Positions 56,548 through 64,000 of a stretch of DNA of 64,000 nucleotides are shown piece by piece (positions within the stretch are counted from its first letter, which is position 1; each line of letters starts with the position of its first letter). The notes under the pieces are model-generated. The model saw nothing but the letters and a program-made list of their open reading frames with translations. It had not been told where the DNA came from and made no database searches. Source of the DNA: Bacteroidales bacterium (GTDB lineage Bacteria; Bacteroidota; Bacteroidia; Bacteroidales; UBA1402); contig JAJFTH010000003.1 in assembly GCA_021373135.1 (NCBI GenBank), positions 1 through 64,000 of the forward strand. Direction: 5' to 3'. The position numbers and the translations under genes are program-made.

Positions 56548-57663
56548 ATGCTATTATTAGATTTTTCTCTCTTTTTTGATTTTGTCTTTTTGATTTTTTC
56601 ATTGGTGTTGCTACTGAAAAAATCACCGATGAAGCATGTCAATAATTTATTGGCCATTACTTTTTTATTGATGTCTGTTTGCGGTTTTTTTCTATCATTT
56701 CTAAATTATGCTATCAGTCTGCATGCCTATCAGTATCTTGCTTATTATTATCCCTTTTCGTTGATTATTGTTATGTTGTTAGGGCCCTCCATCTATTTTT
56801 ATGTGAGGCGCTTGTTTGGATATCCGGATTCTATCGGTAAACTAAGCACCTGGGCGCATGCTTTACCAATACTACCCGCCATTATATATGTAGTCTATTT
56901 TGCCACCCTTCCCATTGAGGACAGAATAACTTGGATACTTGCCGATTATGATAAAGTCCGATGGCAGGAATATGCGGTTAATATTCTTTTTTACATACAA
57001 CTTACTATTTATATCTTGCTTTGTTTCTGCATGGTACGCAAACAATTAAAAAAATCTCGCTTCATAGAGATAAATGGTAAGCTGACAGACATTTATTGGC
57101 TTCGTTATTTTTTCAATTTTTCATTGATTTTATTTCTTGTCAAAATAGCTGTCTGTACTATCATAAACAGCGACAGGGTTAATACTCTTGTCGGGTTGCT
57201 TTTTATGGATGTTTTATTCCTTTATCTGTTTATTAAATCCGTGTGGAGAACGGGGCTGTTTATGCAAGCCGTGGTAGAAAAGCCTAAGACTCAAGAACCG
57301 GTATTAAGAATTACTCATGAATTGGCAGAAAGTTATTTACAAACTCTACTTATGATGATGGAACAAAGTAAAATATACCTTCAGGAGACTTGTACGATAG
57401 ACGATGTAGCTCTCAGTACCCATATTCCTAAACATCACCTTTCACACATACTTAATGTGCAATTGGACAAAAGTTTTCACGATTTTGTCAACGAATACCG
57501 CATCCAATATGCCCTGACACTGTTAGAGGACAAGAAGAAGCGACACCTCACCATCGAAGCTGTTGCACAGAAATGTGGTTTTGCCTGTAAAGCCAGCTTT
57601 AACAGAGCTTTCAAGAAACATACAAACATTACCCCTTCCGAATACAGACAAATCCATACTTAA
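56548..57663 (+). CDS. Membrane-anchored AraC-type regulator
   Basis: A 371-residue protein with about seven hydrophobic segments in residues 1-235 and an AraC-type DNA-binding domain at about 270-371 (CTIDDVALSTHIPKHHLSHI, then VAQKCGFACKASFNRAFKKH). The layout suggests sensing in or near the membrane, with DNA bound from the membrane. The ligand is unknown. The next gene, 300 bases downstream on the same strand, encodes a large secreted protein and is a plausible target. Confidence 0.88.
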   Translation: MLLLDFSLFFDFVFLIFSLVLLLKKSPMKHVNNLLAITFLLMSVCGFFLSFLNYAISLHAYQYLAYYYPFSLIIVMLLGPSIYFYVRRLFGYPDSIGKLSTWAHALPILPAIIYVVYFATLPIEDRITWILADYDKVRWQEYAVNILFYIQLTIYILLCFCMVRKQLKKSRFIEINGKLTDIYWLRYFFNFSLILFLVKIAVCTIINSDRVNTLVGLLFMDVLFLYLFIKSVWRTGLFMQAVVEKPKTQEPVLRITHELAESYLQTLLMMMEQSKIYLQETCTIDDVALSTHIPKHHLSHILNVQLDKSFHDFVNEYRIQYALTLLEDKKKRHLTIEAVAQKCGFACKASFNRAFKKHTNITPSEYRQIHT

Positions 57664-57856
57664 GATACAGCCCCCGATACAACCCTCAAGCAAAGCTGTC
57701 TTTTATATCCCTAATCCCTCAATAAGCCCATTAAATCGAGCTTTTCCCCGCAAAACGCTTGTCTCTCATCCGATTTCATCCCCGCAAAATGCGTAGCATT
57801 TTATAAAATGCTACGCATTCGAGGATATTAACCCAGATTAATAAGCTGAATCCTTC
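57664..57856. other. Intergenic stretch with palindrome
   Basis: No gene is seen. It holds two similar stretches (CCCCGCAAAACGC near 57747 and CCCCGCAAAATGCG near 57780) and the palindrome at 57788-57819. Confidence 0.5.
57788..57819. repeat. Perfect 32-base palindrome
   Basis: AATGCGTAGCATTTTA (57788-57803) is followed at once by its exact reverse complement TAAAATGCTACGCATT (57804-57819). No T-run follows. It could terminate the AraC gene, be an operator for it, or be a small mobile repeat. Confidence 0.65.
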
Positions 57857-57864
57857 TATTTTTG
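57857..57864 (+). promoter_or_regulatory. -7 element for the secreted mosaic protein
   Basis: TATTTTTG fits the -7 consensus, 101 bases before the gene. The -33 region is poor, as expected for a promoter that needs an activator such as the AraC protein upstream (inference). Confidence 0.4.
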
Positions 57865-57964
57865 AAGTTTAAAAACAGAAATAAGAATAGGTAACAGGCT
57901 TATTCGCAAATATATATAACCAAAATAAGAGTGCGGCGTCAGCACGATAAACTCTGACAACAAC

Positions 57965-60900
57965 ATGAAAAGATTTACAATGATTTTGATGACACTCATT
58001 ACACTGACCATGACTGCTCATGCACAATGGGCAATACAAACCAACCCACTTGGCTCCGGCGATGCGGCTATGGTAGGAAAAATTCAATTTGTAAGTGCCA
58101 CCGAAGGTTGGATAGCCTGCGGTAGTAATGGAAGCTTACTCCATACCACCGACGGAGGAACAACATGGAATGTCGTAACTCCATTTCCAGGCGACTCGGC
58201 TGGAAATATGTCCGATCCGGCAACAACTATGAGTTGGGTGAATCCTACACACGGTTGGGCTTTAAAGACTTATATTGTCGGTACGGGCGATATTAGCAGC
58301 AGCGGAAATGGTGCGGTACTCTACAACACCATCGATGGAGGCACCTCGTGGGCTAAGAAAGAGTTCCCAAAAACAATTACAACCGTACCTTACAATACTG
58401 CTGACCTGCAAGGTACGTGGCAATTGCACGAACTTGTTGCAAAGAACCCTTCTTCGAGTTCCACCAATCAGGCGGCATGGATTCATGGCACTATTACTTT
58501 GGACGGAACCGGGAGTGGCACGATGACAAATCTTATTTCAAACGGTCAGTCACAGTCGGATGTCAGTGGGTTGACTCTGTCAATATCAACAACCGGAGTA
58601 CTTACAATTAGTGGTTCTGATATGCATGGCTTTATGAGTGCCGATAAAAGTACAATTATCATTACTTCCACCGAAAACGAGGGCGGATACGGCCTTATGG
58701 TTTTGCAAAGACAAGTTTCTGGAACCACCTACGCTACGGCTGATTTGCAGGGTTCATGGCAAATGCATGTGCTTTCAGTAGGAAATAATACCGGTGCACA
58801 TGCAGGTTGGGGACATGCCGCAATGACCGGCGATGCCAGTGGAAATCTTACCGGAAATTATGTAGATGTAGGTAACATTGGTAGCTTAAATATGACAGCT
58901 ACGATTTCCTCCAGTGGCATCATTGGTGGTATGAGTTCTTTCGGCCCAGATGCACACGGCTTTATGAGTGCCGATAAAAAAACATTTTACATGACAATGA
59001 CCACAAGCGAAAATAGTGATTATAACCTTGTTGCTTTTCAAAAAAAGGTCTCAGAAACCACTTACTCTTCAAACGACCTGCAAGGTAATTGGCAATTGCA
59101 TTCAATAGTGGCAGATAATACAAATGATACTGAAGCCTGGGCAAGTTGGACACATGCGAAAATAGCGATGGATGCCGGTGGAAATGGCAGTCTTTCTGAT
59201 TTTGTGGTAAATAATGAAAGCAGATCGGAACAGGATGTATCTATATCGATCAGTGCTGATGGAATATTATCCGGTTTCGGTTCAGACGATTCGAATGGTT
59301 TTATGAGTACTGACAAGAGTCTTGTTGTACTTACAACCACTGATGCCGGTAGCGGTGGATACACCTTTGGTATTATGCAGAAAGACCTGACGGTTAACGG
59401 CGATGTAGGTATTCAGGTACAATTTGCAGATAATAACAATGGTTGGGCCTCCAATTATAATATGATCTATGACAAATTTATAATTTATAAATCCACCGAT
59501 GGAGGAACTACATGGAATACGACCTCTAATGCCGTAGGAGGCATCTATTATTTCGTCGATGCAAACAACGGTTGGATGATAGGAACCTCTACAGATAACA
59601 TTGGAGAAGGTAACTTAAATAACATTTATCATACTACCGATGGCGGCTCAAACTGGGTAGCTCAGGCAAGTAGTATAGGAACGGCCAACGCTTTATATTT
59701 TACAGACTTGTTACATGGGTGGGTGGTAGGAAAAAACGGTTTGATTCTAAAGACAACCGATGGTGGAGCTAATTGGACAGCAATTACGAACGCCGGATTA
59801 TCATCGGTTTTAAACAGTAAATGCGTATTTTTTCTGGATGCTAATACCGGTTGGATAGGAACTCATAACGATGGCGAAAACGGACAATATGTCCTTGCAA
59901 CAACAGATGCAGGTGTTAGCTGGACATCACAATCAACGCCAGCAGATCATGAAATACTCAGTCTGAACTTCTGGGATGCAACTAATGGCTGGTTTACCAG
60001 CGATTATGGACAAATAGCCCATTATACCTACACTCCTCCCAAAACAGTAAACATTACTGCCGGCGGTTTATCTTCAGCTCTGACAACAACCGAAAAAGCC
60101 ACACTTACCGATATTGTAGTTACCGGAACACTCGATGCCCGAGATTTTAGAATCATGCGCGACAGTATGCCGTTATTAGCAAATCTCGATTTAAGCCAAG
60201 CGAGCATAGCTGCCTATATTGGTACTGAAGGCACCATAAATACGACCAATTATTCCTATCCTGCCAACACGATACCACGTAATGCCTTACTTCAGAAAAC
60301 AAGTTTGCTGAGTATCTTTTTACCCAACACATTAACTGCTGTCGGACGCTCAGGATTAAATGGTTGTACAGCATTGGGGAGTGTTACCTTTCCATCTACT
60401 TTAGTTACTATCGACTCCATGTCATTTCGTAGCTGTACAGCATTAAAGAATGTCATCATTCCTTCAAATGTTACTGAAATTGGGTATGCTGCTTTCCTTG
60501 CATCAGGTTTACAGCAAATTACCTTAAAGGAGGGTTTGAAAAAGATAGGCGATTATGCCTTCATATATTGTTATCCTCTTCAATCGATTTCTATTCCATC
60601 CACAGTTACCGAAATAGGAAATAGTGCTTTCAATTCATCAGGTCTGCAGCAAATCACCTTAAACGAGGGCTTGAAAACAATTGGCGATAATGCCTTCCAA
60701 TGGTGTGACTCACTGAGGTCAATTACCCTTCCGTCTACCGTTACCAATATCGGCTACTGTGCTTTCACGTTTGTCAATTCCTTGGAAACAATAACCGTTG
60801 CATCTGGAAACTCCAATTATTATTCGGAAGAAGGCGTTCTTTTTGATAAGGCAAAAAAACGTCTGCTTGCTTACCCTGCAAACAAATCGCCGCATTACGA

Positions 60901-62143
60901 TATACCCTTGGGCGTAACTGTAATAGACACAGCCGCCTTTGAAGGAAATTGGAAATTAAAAAGTGTAACCATACCTTCGAGCGTAACCGATCTTGCTTCC
61001 GAGGCTTTTTACCACTGCGATTTATTGAGCGTCATAGACTTACCCTCATCCATTTCAAAAATTGGCAACTATTGTTTCTATGAATGCTACAATCTTTCGG
61101 CAATTTTCACGAACACACAAACCCCTTTAAGTATGGCGGTTTCGGATAGTATTTTTAAAGAAATTAATGCTGGATGCACATTGTATACCCCACAGGCTAG
61201 TTCGGCTAATTATCAATCAAGTGAGGGTTGGAACTATTATATTACAAGAATTAAGGAATATGAGAAGGTGACTGATAATGAGGGCAATGTGTACCATGGA
61301 ATACAAGTCGGAACGCAATCCTGGTTGGTCGAAAACCTTCGCACCAAGCATTATACCAACGGTGAAATCATTGAAACACCTTCAAATCCGAATGTAGATC
61401 TAACCAATTTTCCCAGTACAAAGTACAGTTGGGATATTGAGAACGATACCTCCAATGCGTATGTTTATGGACGACTCTATACCTGGAATGCCGCGACCGA
61501 TTCCCGGGGGATCTGCCCAACCGGCTGGAAACTCCCAAGTATCAGCGATTGGCAAACCATGATTACCTATGTCACCAACAACAGCAACGCCTCAGCTACC
61601 AAAGCACTTGCTTCCTGCGCTTTATGGTGGGAGGATCCCGATGCTCCTGAAAATACTCCTTCTTACAATATATCGACCAATAATGAAAGTGGATTATTAA
61701 TTTTTCCAAGTGGAATTAGGCATACCGAAGGTAGTTTTGAGGGATTGTGGGGCGTATCCTATTTATGGTCGTCAGAAATTCAAGACGGTTTACCTTATGC
61801 GTATAGTATTGGCAATCTTGCAACGAGTGTAAACGGAGGTTCTAATCGTGCTCAAGAGGGTTTCTCCATCCGTTGTGTGAAAGATGGCAATACGGGTATT
61901 GGTGAAATTCAAAACGAAAGTATAGTAGTTTATCCCAATCCGACATCTGACGCTTTCCAAATAAAGAGAATAGAAGGAACGGCAACTGTTACTTTATGGG
62001 ATTTGGATGGTAGATTATTGCTTTCAAAAGAAATTACATCTAAAGAGAATGTTTCGGTAAGTTCTCTGTCAAATGGCGTTTACTTAGTCCGTATTAAATC
62101 AAACAATATAACGAGAACAGAAAAGCTAATTATTCAACGATAG
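57965..62143 (+). CDS. Secreted T9SS mosaic protein (BNR, LRR, FISUMP)
   Basis: A 1,392-residue exported protein (signal MKRFTMILMTLITLTMTAHA). BNR/YCF48-type repeats (TTDGGTTW, TIDGGTSW, STDGGTTW, TTDGGANW) occupy about 35-140 and 480-690. Between them sit three tandem copies of an unrecognised 110-residue unit (about 145-251, 255-361, 367-473), each starting DLQG-W-H and ending near HGFMSADK. Residues about 780-1050 are BspA-type leucine-rich repeats (IPSTVTEIGNSAF). Residues about 1105-1306 are a FISUMP domain (GTQSWLVENLRTKHY, CPTGWKLPS). Residues from 1322 (VVYPNPTSDAF) are a T9SS sorting tail. A surface adhesin or binding protein is likely; no enzyme motif is seen. Confidence 0.88.
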   Translation: MKRFTMILMTLITLTMTAHAQWAIQTNPLGSGDAAMVGKIQFVSATEGWIACGSNGSLLHTTDGGTTWNVVTPFPGDSAGNMSDPATTMSWVNPTHGWALKTYIVGTGDISSSGNGAVLYNTIDGGTSWAKKEFPKTITTVPYNTADLQGTWQLHELVAKNPSSSSTNQAAWIHGTITLDGTGSGTMTNLISNGQSQSDVSGLTLSISTTGVLTISGSDMHGFMSADKSTIIITSTENEGGYGLMVLQRQVSGTTYATADLQGSWQMHVLSVGNNTGAHAGWGHAAMTGDASGNLTGNYVDVGNIGSLNMTATISSSGIIGGMSSFGPDAHGFMSADKKTFYMTMTTSENSDYNLVAFQKKVSETTYSSNDLQGNWQLHSIVADNTNDTEAWASWTHAKIAMDAGGNGSLSDFVVNNESRSEQDVSISISADGILSGFGSDDSNGFMSTDKSLVVLTTTDAGSGGYTFGIMQKDLTVNGDVGIQVQFADNNNGWASNYNMIYDKFIIYKSTDGGTTWNTTSNAVGGIYYFVDANNGWMIGTSTDNIGEGNLNNIYHTTDGGSNWVAQASSIGTANALYFTDLLHGWVVGKNGLILKTTDGGANWTAITNAGLSSVLNSKCVFFLDANTGWIGTHNDGENGQYVLATTDAGVSWTSQSTPADHEILSLNFWDATNGWFTSDYGQIAHYTYTPPKTVNITAGGLSSALTTTEKATLTDIVVTGTLDARDFRIMRDSMPLLANLDLSQASIAAYIGTEGTINTTNYSYPANTIPRNALLQKTSLLSIFLPNTLTAVGRSGLNGCTALGSVTFPSTLVTIDSMSFRSCTALKNVIIPSNVTEIGYAAFLASGLQQITLKEGLKKIGDYAFIYCYPLQSISIPSTVTEIGNSAFNSSGLQQITLNEGLKTIGDNAFQWCDSLRSITLPSTVTNIGYCAFTFVNSLETITVASGNSNYYSEEGVLFDKAKKRLLAYPANKSPHYDIPLGVTVIDTAAFEGNWKLKSVTIPSSVTDLASEAFYHCDLLSVIDLPSSISKIGNYCFYECYNLSAIFTNTQTPLSMAVSDSIFKEINAGCTLYTPQASSANYQSSEGWNYYITRIKEYEKVTDNEGNVYHGIQVGTQSWLVENLRTKHYTNGEIIETPSNPNVDLTNFPSTKYSWDIENDTSNAYVYGRLYTWNAATDSRGICPTGWKLPSISDWQTMITYVTNNSNASATKALASCALWWEDPDAPENTPSYNISTNNESGLLIFPSGIRHTEGSFEGLWGVSYLWSSEIQDGLPYAYSIGNLATSVNGGSNRAQEGFSIRCVKDGNTGIGEIQNESIVVYPNPTSDAFQIKRIEGTATVTLWDLDGRLLLSKEITSKENVSVSSLSNGVYLVRIKSNNITRTEKLIIQR

Positions 62144-62410
62144 TAAATATTCGGAGTCTGCACAATAAACTATGACAGCCTATACCATTATGTTGGAAAT
62201 GAAAAAGCTTCTTAAACTGGATCAATCACGCTAAAAAGAGTGAAGGAGATCACTTATAATATGTATCAACTCAATTACAGATTACCAAACTCAAAAACGG
62301 AGAAAAAGCAAATCCTGAACATGGACAAAGAGTAGCGGGAACTCTACGAGATCGTGATGAAACGGGATATTTTATAAGCGTTTTTTCCGGGTGCCCCAAT
62401 GACGAAAACA
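62144..62410. other. Intergenic stretch, possible gene relics
   Basis: No intact gene. Short open pieces on the plus strand read like eroded coding DNA (for example NGEKANPEHGQRVAGTLRDR and ETGYFISVFSG in one frame), but no family is recognised and stops interrupt them. Confidence 0.3.
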
Positions 62411-62448
62411 GTAAGAGGGTGTCTCAGAGTTTTGAGACACCCTCTTAC
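62411..62448. terminator. Perfect 16-base hairpin, two-way terminator
   Basis: GTAAGAGGGTGTCTCA (62411-62426) and TGAGACACCCTCTTAC (62433-62448) are exact complements around a 6-base loop, with short T-runs on both sides. It lies between the secreted mosaic gene and asnB, which converge. The arm shares GGGTGTCTCA with the terminator at 1331-1367. Confidence 0.65.
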
Positions 62449-62595
62449 TTTTGCACCCAGACTAAAGTTTGTGGCATATTTATTATAGTAATTGAGACAT
62501 CTGGTAAAAAAATACGAAAGCATTTTACAGCAATCGTAATCTTCTTAAAATTTCTACTGTTTTTATTTGGATTTTAAAACAGTATCTCTTTTTAT

Positions 62596-64000
62596 TTAAT
62601 AAGCTTGTTCGTGCACGGTATGAACAGCACGGCCGGAAGGGTCGTTCATCTTTTTGAATGCTTCATCCCATTCAAGTGCGATGGGCGTGCTACAGGCAAC
62701 GGAAGGAACGGAAGGGACACAGGCCGCTGCAGTATCTGTCGGAAAATGTTCGGCAAAAATGCAGCGATAAAAATATTCTTCTTTGTTCAATGGAGGGTTG
62801 ACAGGGAAGCGTTCAGCGGCATGAGTCATATCCTCATCGCTCACTTTTTCAATAGCGTTGGCTTTCAGATAGTCAATCCATCCGTAACCTACCCCGTCTG
62901 AGAATTGTTCTTTCTGACGCCAGGCTACTTCTGCAGGTAGATAATCTTCGAAAGCTTTACGAAGTATATACTTTTCGATGCGTCCGTCTTTGCACATTTT
63001 ATCTGCCGGATTCAGTCGCATGGCTACGTCCATAAACTCTTTATCCAAAAATGGCACACGGCCTTCAACACCCCATGCAGCCAATGATTTGTTGGCTCGC
63101 AGGCAGTCATACAAATGGAGTTTGTCTAATTTGCGTACCGTTTCTTCATGGAGGTCTTTTGGCGATGGTGCTTTGTGAAAATAGAGATAGCCACCGAAAA
63201 TCTCGTCTGCACCCTCTCCTGAAAGCACCATTTTGACACCCATGGCTTTGATGGCCCTGGCTAAAATATACATCGGCGTTGAGGCTCTGACGGTAGTGAC
63301 ATCATACGTTTCCAAATGATAAATAACGTCACTGATGGCATCCATTCCTTGTTCAATGGTGAAATTGATTTCATGATGTACTGTTCCGATGTGATTTGCA
63401 ACTTTGCGTGCTGCAATCAAGTCTGGTGAGCCTGCCAGCCCTACAGCAAATGAGTGAAGTTGAGGCCACCAAGCTTCTACTTCGTCACCGCTTTCGACGC
63501 GTTTGGCTGAATATTTTTTAGCTATGGCGGAAATAATCGAAGAATCCAAACCTCCTGAAAGAAGCACTCCGTATGGAACATCCGACATCAATTGACGTTT
63601 AACCGCTGATTCCAAAGCGTCTCTAAGCTCTTCTACTGAAGTCTTGTTATCCTTGACAGATTCATAGGAGACCCAGTCACGTTTATACCAGCGTTCCGGT
63701 GTGCCTTTTCGACTGTCAAGCTGATGTCCCGGAAGAAAGACCTCCACTTTTGTGCAATAGGGCAGGAGTGCTTTCATCTCTGATGCGACAAAGAATTGGT
63801 TTTTATCATCCCATCCCATATATAAAGGAATGACCCCCATAGGATCACGGGCAATCAGGTAAATATTTTTTTCAATATCATAGAGTGCAAAAGCGAAAAT
63901 GCCATTCAAATCCTCCAGAAAATCGGTACCTTTGTCTTTATAAAGTGCCAATATGACTTCGCAATCGGATTTTGTCTGAAAATCATATTTACCTTTATAA
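62596..64000 (-). CDS. asnB: Asparagine synthetase B (partial)
   Basis: At least 467 residues; the reading frame runs off the window edge, so the glutaminase N-terminus with its catalytic Cys is missing. Visible are the end of the glutaminase domain (LNGIFAFALYD, ARDPMGVIPLY) and the ATP-binding synthetase domain (LLSGGLDSSIISA, MVLSGEGADEIFGGY, RVPFLDKEFMDVA). It makes asparagine from aspartate, glutamine and ATP. The TTG at 63951 inside the frame is not the start. Confidence 0.95.
   Translation of the reverse strand, partial: YKGKYDFQTKSDCEVILALYKDKGTDFLEDLNGIFAFALYDIEKNIYLIARDPMGVIPLYMGWDDKNQFFVASEMKALLPYCTKVEVFLPGHQLDSRKGTPERWYKRDWVSYESVKDNKTSVEELRDALESAVKRQLMSDVPYGVLLSGGLDSSIISAIAKKYSAKRVESGDEVEAWWPQLHSFAVGLAGSPDLIAARKVANHIGTVHHEINFTIEQGMDAISDVIYHLETYDVTTVRASTPMYILARAIKAMGVKMVLSGEGADEIFGGYLYFHKAPSPKDLHEETVRKLDKLHLYDCLRANKSLAAWGVEGRVPFLDKEFMDVAMRLNPADKMCKDGRIEKYILRKAFEDYLPAEVAWRQKEQFSDGVGYGWIDYLKANAIEKVSDEDMTHAAERFPVNPPLNKEEYFYRCIFAEHFPTDTAAACVPSVPSVACSTPIALEWDEAFKKMNDPSGRAVHTVHEQAY

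Overview
The window is a chromosomal segment of a Bacteroidota genome, most likely order Bacteroidales. The support is a SusC/SusD pair, type IX secretion (T9SS) C-terminal tails, the Bacteroidota promoter pattern (TTTG, about 19 bases, TAnnTTTG) in front of many genes, a class III glutamine synthetase (GlnN), the DapL lysine/peptidoglycan route, and a Bacteroidales-1/6S-like RNA next to rplT. Genus cannot be fixed from the sequence alone; a Paludibacter- or Dysgonomonas-like relative would fit.

Layout. Positions 1-180 hold the end of an rRNA operon (5S rRNA and terminator). Positions 480-12,490 form a housekeeping block on the plus strand: DUF177/YceD protein, rpmF, fabH, era, der, mnmA, a TPM-domain protein with lemA, ribE, ruvX, def and a secreted TPR protein. 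Positions 12,457-19,412 are on the minus strand: mfd, then thrS-infC-rpmI-rplT, then a 6S-like RNA. Positions 19,490-24,460 are on the plus strand: a DPM1-like glycosyltransferase, dihydroorotase, an orphan PocR-PAS histidine kinase and a NodB-like deacetylase.

Positions 24,669-43,048 are a visibly AT-richer island holding a polysaccharide utilization locus (PUL). A minus-strand run of ten genes encodes, in transcription order, a cupin phosphoglucose isomerase, a ROK sugar kinase, a large mannose-6-phosphate isomerase with a kinase-like N-terminus, a second phosphoglucose-isomerase-like cupin, an MFS sugar porter, SusC, SusD, a secreted beta-propeller/GH66-like alpha-1,6-glucanase, a free-standing copy of the same propeller, and a six-hairpin glycosidase. 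A divergent GntR/HutC repressor-type gene flanks it, with a perfect palindrome just after the predicted operon start. The best reading is a dextran/isomalto-oligosaccharide system: cut outside, import, phosphorylate, then isomerise to fructose-6-phosphate. An eroded ECF sigma gene marks its right edge.

Positions 43,550-56,155 return to core genes: tcdA, an M23/LysM peptidase, then dapF-dapL-glnN-gltB-gltD, a nitrogen-assimilation and diaminopimelate cluster. Positions 56,165-62,143 are accessory: a HicB-like antitoxin remnant, a membrane AraC regulator and a 1,392-residue secreted mosaic protein with BNR/YCF48, a threefold unrecognised repeat, BspA-type LRR, FISUMP and T9SS modules. The window ends inside asnB (minus strand). 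No CRISPR array, complete insertion sequence, prophage or tRNA gene was seen.
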